51,029 nt of DNA from assembly GCA_947459425.1 (NCBI GenBank), contig CANHDJ010000024.1, positions 1 to 51,029 on the forward strand, written 5' to 3'. This DNA comes from Ignavibacteria bacterium (GTDB taxonomy: Bacteria; Bacteroidota; Ignavibacteria; Kapaibacteriales; UBA4661). The notes under the pieces are model-generated. The model made no database searches. It was not told the origin of the DNA and worked only from the letters and a program-made list of their open reading frames with translations. This document shows, piece by piece, positions 24,783 to 34,643 of this stretch. Every line of letters begins with the position of its first letter. Positions within the stretch are counted from its first letter, which is position 1. A program made the position numbers and the translations under genes.

Positions 24783-26942
24783 ATGAATACTCCTTCTACT
24801 TTTTTGACTGTAAACCGCTTTGTTCCTTGCTTTGCGAAGGTTATGCTTGGCTTTGTGGTGATGTTTTATTGTGCTACGTGGGAGGTGCAGGCGCAGAGTG
24901 GTGGTGCGGTGTGGCGGTATTTGGGTCCCGATGGCGCAAATGTAACGCATATTGCGGCTTCTGGTGATACGCTGTATGCGGCGACCGAGAACGGTGCAGT
25001 TTTTCGCTCGGTTGATGGAACTTCATGGCTACCACTTAATTCGTTAAGAACATCTGCGAGAAGTATAAGCGCCTCAACTGGCGGGGTACTGGTAGCTTAT
25101 AGGCTTGAAACATTTTCGGATGTGGCTTTTAGAGGTACTACATTTACAACTTTTACCACAGGTAACCCGATCAGTCAAGATATAACCGATCATTCATATG
25201 AAACACCACATCAAATTGCCCTGAATGCTTCCAATCTGATTGCTATAAACCAAGAAGGAATTTCTATTGGTACACTCCCTAATCTACGGAATTTTAGCAG
25301 GATTTTCACCTCTGCTACGGTTACTTGCATTGCGAGTGTTGACAATGTGATTTATGCTGGTACAAAAAGGGAGCAGCTTCTCTATTCTAATAACCTTGGC
25401 AGGACATGGTTTGGTATATCATTGCCATTTGAGCCAACGGCACTTACCCTGACGAGCAGATCAACTCTATTTGCGTCAAGTACAAACGCAATATATTTTT
25501 CGTATGATCGAGGTCTCTACTGGAAACAAATGGGTAAATCGCCTCGCAATACAATTTTACAAGGGCTCACCTTTGCGCGTGGAAGACTCTATGCTGCAAC
25601 AAACGGAGGTGCATATTTTTCTGCGGATTCAGGTCAGACGTGGCAGAATGTCAATGCAGGGCTTACCGAGCAAGGAATTAATAAAATAATTGCCAATGAT
25701 AGTGCAGTCTTCGTGAATATCTACAACCCTAACAACAGGTCTATCAGAACATATCAATTTGTTAGCCCAAACTTTATCCCATTCCAAATTGGTCAAGATA
25801 CATTGCCTCCTTTACAAGCTACGCAAGATTTCTTTTTTGTCGTATCTGATTCAATCCTGCTACGTTCAAGGAACGGCAAAGATTGGATCCCCCTCGGCAA
25901 ACTGCCAAATAATATTGGATTTGGCTACATAGCTGCATATGACAATAATCGCACGTATTATGCCGCCACAAGCGATGGGATATATCGTTCATTGGATAGT
26001 GGAAAGACATGGAAATCTGAGTGGTTGAAAGGCGAGAGCGTGTATAATTTTGGCATCACCAACGATACCATACACGCTTTCACAGCTCAGGCTATGACAT
26101 CATTATCTTCTTCTTTATATTACTCTTACCCCATCAAAACATCTGTTGATAACGGTAAATCTTGGCAGCAGATAAGTAACGTAAGTCGCAATGACCCCGT
26201 AGCAATTAGCAGGGTGATACTTTTTCGCAATAGTCTCTATGTAATAACCAGAGGCGGAGGTTGTTGTACGTATTATCATTCAATTCTAAATGTGCCGCCT
26301 CCCATCTTGTATCGTTTACGAGGGTATGGATTTTTACAAGATTATGTGAAAGGAATTATTAGCGGCTGGGAGCCTCTCGCCCCAAATATAATTGGCTTGG
26401 CATCACGTCGCAATGAAATCCTTCAGATCCCAGACAATCGAATCATCGTTAGTTCTGGTTTAATGATTGAGCCTTTTTATAAGTCAATACTCACTTCAAA
26501 ACCAATACTTGGCTCTTCTGATGGGCAGCGTTGGACTGCTTACACAACCAATGGCTTAACCAATACAGATTTTACAAGTCTTGCCGCCAACAACAAATCC
26601 ATCTTCGTCGGCACAAGCGGCGGTCTCTACGTCCTTGATGCCCCCACAACAAGCGTTTCCGTCGGCGAAGCACCCGTCTTCTCCCCTGAATGGCTCATCA
26701 ATCCTCAGCCCGCAAGCAACACACTCACGCTTAATTTCATGCTTCCCACGCCCGCACACGTGCGCTGCACTCTGCACACCGTCTTGGGGCAGGAAATCGC
26801 CACACTTGCCGATAACGCCTACGCTTCGGGGCAGCACGACATCACCGCCGCTATCCCCAGCATGGCTTCGGGGCTGTATATTTGCCGTTTGGTTGTGGAT
26901 GGGCGCGTGGTGGGAAGTAAAAGCATTATCCTTGCCCGTTAA
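24783..26942 (+). CDS. T9SS-exported beta-propeller (BNR/sortilin-like) protein
   Basis: A 719-residue secreted protein. A hydrophobic N-terminal segment (about 15-36, ending VQAQSG) is a signal peptide. The body (about 40-620) is built of beta-propeller repeats with BNR/Asp-box-like pieces such as YAATENGAVFRSVDGTSW, SADSGQTWQNVN, RSLDSGKTWKSEW and SVDNGKSWQQI. The last ~85 residues are a type A T9SS sorting domain (INPQPASNTLTLNF, VLGQEIATL, MASGLYICRLVVDG), which directs passage through the outer membrane and attachment to or release from the cell surface. Specific ligand or activity unknown; the catalytic residues of true sialidases are not evident. Confidence 0.85.
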   Translation: MNTPSTFLTVNRFVPCFAKVMLGFVVMFYCATWEVQAQSGGAVWRYLGPDGANVTHIAASGDTLYAATENGAVFRSVDGTSWLPLNSLRTSARSISASTGGVLVAYRLETFSDVAFRGTTFTTFTTGNPISQDITDHSYETPHQIALNASNLIAINQEGISIGTLPNLRNFSRIFTSATVTCIASVDNVIYAGTKREQLLYSNNLGRTWFGISLPFEPTALTLTSRSTLFASSTNAIYFSYDRGLYWKQMGKSPRNTILQGLTFARGRLYAATNGGAYFSADSGQTWQNVNAGLTEQGINKIIANDSAVFVNIYNPNNRSIRTYQFVSPNFIPFQIGQDTLPPLQATQDFFFVVSDSILLRSRNGKDWIPLGKLPNNIGFGYIAAYDNNRTYYAATSDGIYRSLDSGKTWKSEWLKGESVYNFGITNDTIHAFTAQAMTSLSSSLYYSYPIKTSVDNGKSWQQISNVSRNDPVAISRVILFRNSLYVITRGGGCCTYYHSILNVPPPILYRLRGYGFLQDYVKGIISGWEPLAPNIIGLASRRNEILQIPDNRIIVSSGLMIEPFYKSILTSKPILGSSDGQRWTAYTTNGLTNTDFTSLAANNKSIFVGTSGGLYVLDAPTTSVSVGEAPVFSPEWLINPQPASNTLTLNFMLPTPAHVRCTLHTVLGQEIATLADNAYASGQHDITAAIPSMASGLYICRLVVDGRVVGSKSIILAR

Positions 26943-26975
26943 ACCGTAGTTTATCACAGTATTTGCGAGACCTCT

Positions 26976-27005
26976 ACTCAAAATTCAGCACTCAAAATTC
27001 AACAC
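26976..27005. repeat. 14-bp tandem duplication before ppc
   Basis: ACTCAAAATTCAGC (26976-26989) is repeated as ACTCAAAATTCAAC (26990-27003), 13 of 14 bases identical, in the short gap between the BNR gene and ppc. Confidence 0.85.
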
Positions 27006-27018
27006 TTTCTTCTTGCCC

Positions 27019-29829
27019 ATGAACTTCACCTCCAATTCCTATACCCCGTCGCAGAAATTTCAAGAAGATGCGGCATTTATTTTTCAGTGTTTCCACGAAG
27101 TGCTGACCGAACTCGGCAAAGCCGACCTTGCTGCCTTGCTGCCGTGGCAGGACGACGCAAAGCCTCAAAGCGGTGTATTTTCAAGCATCAAGGCACATCG
27201 GGTGGAAATTCCCAAGCGGATGCCGCAGATGTACTCCATCGCTTTCCAACTTCTGAACATGATCGAAGAAAATATCGCCGTGCAGTACCGTCGCCGTCAG
27301 GAGACCGAAAAGGGCGTGGGAACAGGGCGTGGGCTGTGGAGTGGCGTTTTGCAGGGGCTGCTCAAAGACGGAATTTCCGCAGAAGAAATTGCCGCCGTAC
27401 TGCCGAATATCCGCATAGAGCCTGTGCTGACGGCGCATCCAACGGAGGCAAAACGCGCAACCGTGCTGGAACACTACCGCGAACTCTATTTGCTGCTCGT
27501 CAAGCGCGAAAACCAGATGTGGACTCCCTTTGAGCGCGAGATGATTCGCCGCGACGTGAAAGCCGCATTGGAGAGGCTCTGGCGCACGGGCGATATTTTT
27601 CTGGAAAAACCCGATGTCGGCTCGGAACACCGCAATATGCTCCATTATCTGACCAATATTTTCCCCGAAACACTGCCTGTAATTGATTCGCGGTTTGAGG
27701 AAGTTTGGCGTGAAAGCGGCTTTGATGCTGACTTGCTCAATATTCATCATGCCGTGCCGCGTATTTCTTTCGGAACGTGGGTGGGTGGCGACCGCGACGG
27801 ACACCCGTTTGTTACCGCCGAAATCACTCGAACAACGCTTCAGGACTTGCGTTTGCGGGGATTGATTGTGCTTCGGCGGCGGATGCTGGATTTGACCGTC
27901 AAACTGAGCATTTCAGGGAGGATGTATGCGCCTTCCAAGGCACTTCTGGATAAAATCGAAGAATACACGAAGATTTTGGGTGAGCGCGGAAAAATTGCTG
28001 CCGGACGCAATCAAAATGAACCGTGGAGGCAGTTCCTAAACCTCGTCATGGCGCGGTTTCCGGTGGATGTGCAGCGCGACCACGCTACGCAACTGAATGA
28101 CCACGAAGGTGCATATCGTCTTGCTTCCGAACTGGAAGCGGATATTCGTCTGCTCATGTCATCGCTGGAAGAAGTAGGCGCAATGCGGCTTGTGGAGAAT
28201 GATGTCCAAAGGGCGCTTCGTGCAGTGCAGACCTTCGGTTTTCACCTCGCCGTGCTGGATATTCGCCAAAACTCGACCTTCCACGACAACGCCGTCGCGC
28301 AACTCCTCACCAGCGCTGGCGTGGAGGACGGTGCGAATTTCCCGAACTGGTCAGAAGAGAAATGCTGCGCTTTTTTGCTCAAAGAACTCGAATCGCCGCG
28401 TCCGTTTGCGCTTTCCGGCGCACGGATTGGCAAAGAAGCAGATGCAGTGCTGGATTGCTACCATGCCGTGCGCGAATACTGCGACCAATACGGCGTTGCA
28501 GGCGCAGGCTCGCTTATCGTCAGCATGACGCGGAATGTGTCGGATTTGCTGGTGGTTTATTTGTTGGCACGGGAAAGCGGACTAGCGTACAACACAGATA
28601 AAGGCTTGGTTTGCCGCCTACCCGTCGTACCGCTTTTGGAAACAATTGACGATTTGAACAACGGCGCAAACATCCTGAAAACATTCTTGGAACATCCAAT
28701 GACGGTGCGGAGTTTGGAGGCACAAAAAAACGAATCAACACAAGTCCACAAGCCGCTTCGCGCCGTGCAGCAGGTCATGGTCGGTTACAGCGACAGCAAC
28801 AAAGATGGCGGAATTTTAGCAAGCCAGTGGAATTTGTATCAAGCGCAACAAGCAATAGCGCGGGTTGGGGCGGAAAAGGATGTGGATATTCGGTTCTTCC
28901 ACGGGCGCGGCGGAACGGTCAGCCGTGGTGCGGGTCCGATGAATAGTTTTCTGGAAGCCTCGCCGCCACTGGCACTCACGGGAAATTTTCGCATGACCGA
29001 GCAGGGCGAAACGATTGCGCAAAAATACTCGAACATCCCGACAGCCGCCTACAATCTCGAACTCATGCTTGCCGGAGTAACAAACGCCACGCTCCGCAAT
29101 GCGCACAACCTCAAAAAACCGCATGAATACGACCCCTACATGGGCGATTTTGCAGCGTACAGCCGCCGCGTTTACGAGGGACTGATTCACGCGCCTGATT
29201 TTATGACTTTCTACGGGCAGGCAACGCCGATTGATGCACTCGAACAAAACCGCATCGGCTCTCGTCCTTCGCGGCGCTCCGGCAAGCGGACGTTAGCGGA
29301 TTTGCGGGCAATTCCGTGGGTGTTTGCGTGGAATCAATCGCGGTACTATTTGCCAAGTTGGTACGGCGTGGGAAGCACCTTTGAAATGCTAATGACCGAG
29401 CACCCCGATGATTTTGAGCGGGTTCGCGCACGGATTCCCACGTGGGAACTGCTTCAGTACGTGCTTGGCAATGTCGAAACGGGATTGGCTTCGGTGAATA
29501 CCGACGTAATGAAGATGTATGCGGCACTCGTGGAAGACGACGGCATCCGAGACCGCTTCTACACGATGATTCTCTCCGAATACGCCCGCACACGCACAAT
29601 GCTGACAATTCTTTTGGGTGGGAAATTTGAGGAACGTCGCCCCAAACTGCATATTTCCTTGCATCTCCGCGATCAAGCGCTTGCGCCCCTGCACAGCCAG
29701 CAAGTGGCGCTGTTGCGTCAGTGGCGCGACGAACAAACCAAAGGCAATATCACGGAAGCAGACGCATCGCTGATGCAGCTTTTTATGACGATAAACGCCA
29801 TTTCAAGCGGTCTGCGGAATACGGGTTGA
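27019..29829 (+). CDS. ppc: Phosphoenolpyruvate carboxylase
   Basis: A 936-residue cytoplasmic enzyme that adds bicarbonate to PEP to form oxaloacetate, replenishing the TCA cycle. Both family signatures are present: LTAHPTEAKRATVL with the catalytic His140, and VGYSDSNKDGG (about 588-598) with the second active-site region; also FFHGRGGTVSRGAGP (about 626-640) and a C-terminus ending in ISSGLRNTG, where the free terminal residues complete the active site. Length is in the normal range (880-970). The ATG at 27019 is used. It stands alone between two secreted propeller genes; no clear terminator or promoter was found. Confidence 0.96.
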   Translation: MNFTSNSYTPSQKFQEDAAFIFQCFHEVLTELGKADLAALLPWQDDAKPQSGVFSSIKAHRVEIPKRMPQMYSIAFQLLNMIEENIAVQYRRRQETEKGVGTGRGLWSGVLQGLLKDGISAEEIAAVLPNIRIEPVLTAHPTEAKRATVLEHYRELYLLLVKRENQMWTPFEREMIRRDVKAALERLWRTGDIFLEKPDVGSEHRNMLHYLTNIFPETLPVIDSRFEEVWRESGFDADLLNIHHAVPRISFGTWVGGDRDGHPFVTAEITRTTLQDLRLRGLIVLRRRMLDLTVKLSISGRMYAPSKALLDKIEEYTKILGERGKIAAGRNQNEPWRQFLNLVMARFPVDVQRDHATQLNDHEGAYRLASELEADIRLLMSSLEEVGAMRLVENDVQRALRAVQTFGFHLAVLDIRQNSTFHDNAVAQLLTSAGVEDGANFPNWSEEKCCAFLLKELESPRPFALSGARIGKEADAVLDCYHAVREYCDQYGVAGAGSLIVSMTRNVSDLLVVYLLARESGLAYNTDKGLVCRLPVVPLLETIDDLNNGANILKTFLEHPMTVRSLEAQKNESTQVHKPLRAVQQVMVGYSDSNKDGGILASQWNLYQAQQAIARVGAEKDVDIRFFHGRGGTVSRGAGPMNSFLEASPPLALTGNFRMTEQGETIAQKYSNIPTAAYNLELMLAGVTNATLRNAHNLKKPHEYDPYMGDFAAYSRRVYEGLIHAPDFMTFYGQATPIDALEQNRIGSRPSRRSGKRTLADLRAIPWVFAWNQSRYYLPSWYGVGSTFEMLMTEHPDDFERVRARIPTWELLQYVLGNVETGLASVNTDVMKMYAALVEDDGIRDRFYTMILSEYARTRTMLTILLGGKFEERRPKLHISLHLRDQALAPLHSQQVALLRQWRDEQTKGNITEADASLMQLFMTINAISSGLRNTG

Positions 29830-29874
29830 TTTCGGAAACGCGGGCAAATCGCTCCCACTAAGAACGGAAGAATA

Positions 29875-29906
29875 TTTGGTACGCTGGCAAAAATTTCTTA
29901 CTATTG
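29875..29906 (+). promoter_or_regulatory. Promoter of the second BNR protein gene
   Basis: TTTG (29875-29878), a 20-base spacer and TACTATTG (29899-29906) match the Bacteroidota consensus with one mismatch in the -7. Transcription would begin near 29913, which excludes the in-frame ATG at 29904 and supports ATG 29973. Confidence 0.6.
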
Positions 29907-29972
29907 TTGTTGGCGAATGCGTCTATTCCTATCGTAACCACTTCCATTATCTACCATTACAATCAACCTTCT

Positions 29973-32834
29973 ATGCGACACCTCCTTGTCCTCGGCTCCG
30001 TTGTGAGCGCCTTTTTGTGTGGCGGAGCGCTTTTGCACCAATATCTGGAAAGAAATACGCCCTCAGAGCGCTTACCATCAAGCGTTGTGGCTGGCAACGA
30101 CGATAAAAAATATATCCCCAGAACGCCAGCAAATTCTGAATCCGAATCGCCTTACAGCGAAGGCTGGAACGAAAACGAAAGTATATCGGAGCGTCAAAAA
30201 TACGACCGTGATCGCCTTGCCGATCCGCAAACAGGCATGATTCCGCCCGATGCGCATATTCGAGAGCAGGCATTGGTACGCCGCTTGCCCACGCGAGAGC
30301 AGGAAGGACGCGGCGCAAAGAGCGGCAACCGCCTTCAGTCGTTCGATTGGACAAGTCGCGGACCAACGGGAACAGGCGGTCGCACACGTGCCTTGGCGAT
30401 TGATATTGCCAATGAAAATGTAATGTTTGCTGGCGGCGTAACGGGCGGTTTGTGGCGCAGCGAGAATGCGGGCGAGTCATGGCAAAAACTTTCCCTGCCC
30501 GATGGCGCAGAAAATATTTCCTGTATCGTCCAAGACACGCGCCCCGGCAAGCGCAATGTCTGGTATCTTGGCACTGGCGAACTTTATACGGCGTTTTACG
30601 GAACGGGAATCTATAAGTCGGTGGACGGCGGAAAAACATGGCGCTCACTGCCATCGACGCTACCAAATCTTCTGACCCGCTCGGCGCAATATGCCTCGCC
30701 GTGGAGCGTCGTGATGAGACTTGCGCTTGACCCAACCAAAACAAACCAAGATGTTGTCTATGCTGCCGTCAATGGGAATATTATGCGCTCTGAAGATGGC
30801 GGCGAATCGTGGTCGGCGGTTTTGGGTGCGAAGGGTGAATCATCCACCAATTTTGCTTTTTATACCGATGTCACTGTTACCAAGGGCGGCACAGTGTATG
30901 CGGCTTTGAGTGATCTGGACTTCACAGGTCAACCTGGCAGAATTGCTTTGCAAAGCGGTGTTTGGCGCTCAACCGATGGTATTACTTGGGCAAATATTTC
31001 ACCTGGGTCGGCAAATATCGCCTTGTCGTCGGTGCTGCCTTCCAGCGCACAGGTTTTTCGTATGATTCTAGCCCCTGTTCCCAGTGATGAAAATATGCTC
31101 TATGTGTTGCGCGATGTCCGCGCCCAAACAGTTCAAAGTGGCATTAAAACAGGTCTGCTGCTCTATACCTATCGCTCCGGTGATGGATCGGGTGCTGGCG
31201 GCGCATGGACGGATTATACCTCGACATTTCCATCGGATTTTGTTTCTCAAACAGGCTATTGCATGGCACTAAAAGTCAAGCCGGATGACCCGTTGTTTGT
31301 TGTGGCAGGCGGTGTTTTTGCGTACAGTAATCCGTACAATTTTCGTTACCGAGAAACAACCTCGCGTATTAGCGCTTACGCCACCGAGACCGATATTCCT
31401 ACGCCCGCAACCCAGTCGTGGGCGGATCACCACGATTTTGTCTTTTTGCCCTCCAATCCAAACGTGATGTATGTTGCCAATGACGGCGGTATCTTTCGCA
31501 CCGAGAACTGCACCGCATCGCCTGTGCGCTATACCGCTCGAAGCGGAAATTACGTGACCACGCAGTTTTACACGCTTGCCATTGACCACGCCACCGAAGG
31601 CGATGAAACGATTATTGGCGGTCTGCAAGATAACGGTACGCGCCTCGTGAGCCGCACTGATGCTTCCGGCAGGCTCATCAATTTGGGCGATGGCGTGCAT
31701 TGTGCGATTGCCGATAGTGGGCGGTATTACTACGCTTCTTCGCAATTTGCCAATATTAGCCGTTTTGAATTTAATAGTCGCGGAAGGCGTGTAAATCCTC
31801 TCTCAATAAGCCCTTCTGCCGGATCATTTCAGCGATTCTTTCTTGATAATCCCTACGTCCTTGATCCCAACAACCAAGCTACCATGTACCTTGCTGGCGG
31901 CATAGCACTTTGGCGCAATAGCAATGTCACACTCACCAATCCCACACAGTTGCAAGCCGGATGGTCGAGCCTCGCTATGGTTGCGGCAGACGAGCGCATC
32001 ACAAGCCTTGCTGTTTCGCAGCGTCCGGCAAATGTGGTGTATGTCGGCACGTCGCGTGGACGGGTTTATCGGATGGATAATGCCAGTGATGCAAGCCGCT
32101 CATTGCGGAATATATCGGGTAACTTCCCTACAAATGCCTTCGCTTCTTGTGTTGCCGTTGATCCAACAAATGCGGATTGGGCGATTGCCGTATTTTCTAA
32201 TTACAACGTGCAGAGCATTTTTTCCACAACCGATGGCGGCAAATCGTGGTCGGCAGTGGGCGGAAATCTCGAAGAAACTATGAATGGCGTGGGCGGTGGT
32301 CCTTCGGTGGCATGGGTTCGGATTGCCTACGTTGGAGGCAAAGTGTGGTATTTTGCCGGAACATCGAGCGGACTTTTTTCAACGGAGCGCTTGAACGGCG
32401 CGAACACTCGTTGGGTAAGGGAAGGCGCTTCCACAGTGGGCATGGCGGATGTACGAATGATTGACGTGCGCCCTAATGATGGCTTTGTTGCTGTTGCAAC
32501 GCATGGTCGGGGCTTGTTTTCTAGCTATCTGCCCACGCAAACGCGGCGGTACGACATTGCCACACCAAGCCTGACCGTCGGGCAAAGTTTCCCCAATCCC
32601 GCATCCCGTGTGGACGTGACAATTCCAATGTTTTTGCCGCGTAGTACGCGCATAACGATTACCCTTTGGAATGCGCTGGGACAAGCTGTGACACGCCCTC
32701 TGGAGGCCAACATGACCGCAGGAGAGCAGTTTTTTGTCATGCCCACAAGCAATATTCCGAGCGGAATGTACGTCTATCGCGTAGAAACAAGTGATGGCGA
32801 AAAAGCACAGGGAACGATGGTCATACGACCATAA
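29973..32834 (+). CDS. Large T9SS-exported beta-propeller (VPS10/sortilin-like) protein
   Basis: A 953-residue secreted protein. The N-terminus (MRHLLVLGSVVSAFLCGGAL) is a signal peptide or anchor, followed by a charged, low-complexity stretch (about 30-105). Then comes a large propeller region (about 110-860) with Asp-box-like units: GLWRSENAGESWQ, KSVDGGKTWRS, RSEDGGESWSAV, FSTTDGGKSWSAVGG. The last ~85 residues are a type A T9SS sorting domain (VGQSFPNPASRVDVTI, ALGQAVTRPLE, IPSGMYVYRVET). Larger than its neighbour at 24783 but with the same domain plan; the two flank ppc and could be paralogues. Function unknown; related proteins are annotated as sialidase- or glycosyl-hydrolase-like without proof. 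Confidence 0.87.
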   Translation: MRHLLVLGSVVSAFLCGGALLHQYLERNTPSERLPSSVVAGNDDKKYIPRTPANSESESPYSEGWNENESISERQKYDRDRLADPQTGMIPPDAHIREQALVRRLPTREQEGRGAKSGNRLQSFDWTSRGPTGTGGRTRALAIDIANENVMFAGGVTGGLWRSENAGESWQKLSLPDGAENISCIVQDTRPGKRNVWYLGTGELYTAFYGTGIYKSVDGGKTWRSLPSTLPNLLTRSAQYASPWSVVMRLALDPTKTNQDVVYAAVNGNIMRSEDGGESWSAVLGAKGESSTNFAFYTDVTVTKGGTVYAALSDLDFTGQPGRIALQSGVWRSTDGITWANISPGSANIALSSVLPSSAQVFRMILAPVPSDENMLYVLRDVRAQTVQSGIKTGLLLYTYRSGDGSGAGGAWTDYTSTFPSDFVSQTGYCMALKVKPDDPLFVVAGGVFAYSNPYNFRYRETTSRISAYATETDIPTPATQSWADHHDFVFLPSNPNVMYVANDGGIFRTENCTASPVRYTARSGNYVTTQFYTLAIDHATEGDETIIGGLQDNGTRLVSRTDASGRLINLGDGVHCAIADSGRYYYASSQFANISRFEFNSRGRRVNPLSISPSAGSFQRFFLDNPYVLDPNNQATMYLAGGIALWRNSNVTLTNPTQLQAGWSSLAMVAADERITSLAVSQRPANVVYVGTSRGRVYRMDNASDASRSLRNISGNFPTNAFASCVAVDPTNADWAIAVFSNYNVQSIFSTTDGGKSWSAVGGNLEETMNGVGGGPSVAWVRIAYVGGKVWYFAGTSSGLFSTERLNGANTRWVREGASTVGMADVRMIDVRPNDGFVAVATHGRGLFSSYLPTQTRRYDIATPSLTVGQSFPNPASRVDVTIPMFLPRSTRITITLWNALGQAVTRPLEANMTAGEQFFVMPTSNIPSGMYVYRVETSDGEKAQGTMVIRP

Positions 32835-32936
32835 AGTAGCTTCCGCCAAATGGAAGAGTAAATGAAGTTCGCAGGGCTTGGATTTAAGGGGTATTTTGCC
32901 TCGTTTTTTTATCAAATATTTGAAGGGAAAATATTC

Positions 32937-33764
32937 ATGCCCCAAATAGCTTATGGTATCCTCAAAAAGGGTAGAGATCGCATACGTGTCATCCGCCCGA
33001 CGGCAGCGTGTCCGCACTCCTCAGCCGCCGGACGGGGAGAGATTTTTAACATTTTCTTGTGGAGTGTCATCGTATTGTGCATGGCATCGGCGGCTTTTGC
33101 CCAGCACTCTGGCTCTGGAGCGCCCGATAAACCGTCGGTTCATGGAATGATGCTGTTTGGCGGTACGAAATCTTCTGCTGTCTATATTTCGCATTTGCCG
33201 ATGTTCCATACGCCGCATGATTATCAGGTTCTTGCCGAAATTGCCTTGCCGGAAGAGGCGCAGACGGCGTATCAAAAAAGCCTCAAAGCCAAGCCCAAGG
33301 AAACCGTTTATACGCTTGTTCCAGAGGTATTTATTTTGCCCGAAATGGTCGCAAACCCTCGTCCATTCAAAGCAGAACTCTATTGTGGACACTTTGAGCG
33401 TGGCGGCAAGCCCATAACCGAAAAGTTCACCGTTACGTTCAAGCGCATCCTGTATCAGCAAAAATTTGACCTAAATCGTCAACGCCCGCAAACCGCACAG
33501 TATCTCGTTTTTGGTGACACTCTTCAGCAGTATGCCGCACACGCTATTGCAGCGAAGCCGGATTTTGACCATATTCTCCGGCTGGCGAATACGCCGATTG
33601 ATGCGAATGCTCTCAAAGCAAGCCCTTATACGCTATGCAATCTTCCTCAGCAGAATCTTCCCCTCAAAAAAGGAAACTTTCGCACTGAAAATACCGTAGA
33701 GGGAAGAAAAATGCTCTTAAAAGTTGATAAAACCTTGTATCTTGAGTTTGACGACCTAAAGTAG
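32937..33764 (+). CDS. Exported protein of unknown function (HGMxLFG / SHLPMF family)
   Basis: About 275 residues. A hydrophobic segment (FLWSVIVLCMASAAFAQ) followed by HSGSG is a probable signal peptide, but it lies about 40 residues in from the chosen ATG, so the true start may be later. Other in-frame starts are ATG 32862 (GGAAGAG before it) and a TTG inside the hydrophobic segment. The mature part has VHGMMLFGGTKSSAVYISHL and PMFHTPHDYQV; I recall similar motifs in uncharacterised proteins of other phyla but cannot name a domain. The DNA before the hydrophobic segment contains a GC-rich hairpin. A terminator follows. Confidence 0.65.
   Translation: MPQIAYGILKKGRDRIRVIRPTAACPHSSAAGRGEIFNIFLWSVIVLCMASAAFAQHSGSGAPDKPSVHGMMLFGGTKSSAVYISHLPMFHTPHDYQVLAEIALPEEAQTAYQKSLKAKPKETVYTLVPEVFILPEMVANPRPFKAELYCGHFERGGKPITEKFTVTFKRILYQQKFDLNRQRPQTAQYLVFGDTLQQYAAHAIAAKPDFDHILRLANTPIDANALKASPYTLCNLPQQNLPLKKGNFRTENTVEGRKMLLKVDKTLYLEFDDLK
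32993..33035. repeat. GC-rich hairpin sharing an 11-mer with the hairpin at 17031
   Basis: CCGCCCGACGGC (32993-33004) and GCCGCCGGACGG (33024-33035) pair at 10 of 12 positions across a 19-base loop. CCGCCGGACGG is also at 17031-17041. Confidence 0.5.
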
Positions 33765-33778
33765 CAGCCTTCTTTTTC

Positions 33779-33804
33779 GCAAACCCCGCGTTTGCTTTTT
33801 TTTT
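33779..33804 (+). terminator. Rho-independent terminator
   Basis: GCAAAC (33779-33784), 5-base loop, GTTTGC (33790-33795), then nine T's. The stem is short but the T-run is clear; it follows the unknown exported protein gene. Confidence 0.7.
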
Positions 33805-33816
33805 CAACGAGGTGTT

Positions 33817-34596
33817 ATGATGAACCGCTACCATGCTCAATACCGCTTATTCCTTGTGTGCTTTGCCCTTGTCAGCACATTCTTTTGCCAACCAATCTTT
33901 TCGCAAGGCACGATGAGCCTCGGCGGGTACGTGATGGGGCGAGGAGGCTGGAATACTTCTTTCACAGCGCTTTCACGCGGGGAGTTTGCTTTTGCTACGT
34001 TGCCGGATTTGGGCATTGAAGGCACGTACACCATCAACAGCAAGAAAGATGCAGCCGTCATGGTGAGCGTCGGTGTGGGGAATGTTGCTGTTCGCAGCCT
34101 TTCTTTCGACCCTTTTTCGGGGCGCTCGACAAATGAGTTTATGATTAATGTTCAGGCGCTATGCTTGTCCGGTAAAGTAGGTTTACGGTTTTATCGCTTT
34201 CTCAATATTTTCCCCGAATTTGCCCTGTTTTTTCGCGGCAATATCCCCCTCAACATGAGGTATGATGCAACGGTTGATGTTTTTAATACCACAACCGATG
34301 TTGCTGCGTCCGATGGTACTCTTCGCCAATACACCTTGCCACAAGACCGCTTGCAGACCTTTATGGAACTCGGCACGGAAATTGGCATTATTACCATTCC
34401 CATTGGCGATGGAAGATTGTCGGTCTATCTTCAAGGCGGTTTGGCAATGACGCAACTCGTAAAAATGCTGCCTCTGACACGCATACCGGATAACTTCAAT
34501 ATCGTCGGTAAAGACCCGCTTGCTGGCTTGCGGACATTGAATGTACAGCCAGTTTCGGTTGGCTTGGGTGTGCGGTATGCTCTGGATATTTTGTAG
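33817..34596 (+). CDS. Probable outer-membrane beta-barrel protein (unknown function)
   Basis: A 259-residue protein with a signal peptide (hydrophobic LFLVCFALVSTFFCQ, cleavage near IFSQ-GT). The mature part consists of alternating polar/aromatic and hydrophobic stretches (e.g. SLGGYVMGRGGWNTSF, GVGNVAVRSLSFDPF, SVGLGVRYALDIL) and contains many Gly, Thr and Arg residues, which suggests an 8-10 strand outer-membrane barrel. The C-terminal residues are hydrophobic (LDIL) rather than the classical aromatic ending. GAGGTG lies before the two adjacent ATGs (33817, 33820). No domain is recognised. Confidence 0.68.
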   Translation: MMNRYHAQYRLFLVCFALVSTFFCQPIFSQGTMSLGGYVMGRGGWNTSFTALSRGEFAFATLPDLGIEGTYTINSKKDAAVMVSVGVGNVAVRSLSFDPFSGRSTNEFMINVQALCLSGKVGLRFYRFLNIFPEFALFFRGNIPLNMRYDATVDVFNTTTDVAASDGTLRQYTLPQDRLQTFMELGTEIGIITIPIGDGRLSVYLQGGLAMTQLVKMLPLTRIPDNFNIVGKDPLAGLRTLNVQPVSVGLGVRYALDIL

Positions 34597-34643
34597 AGAT
34601 ATTGCCTTGATTTTTCTCCTTCCACCACCACCACTATTCTACC

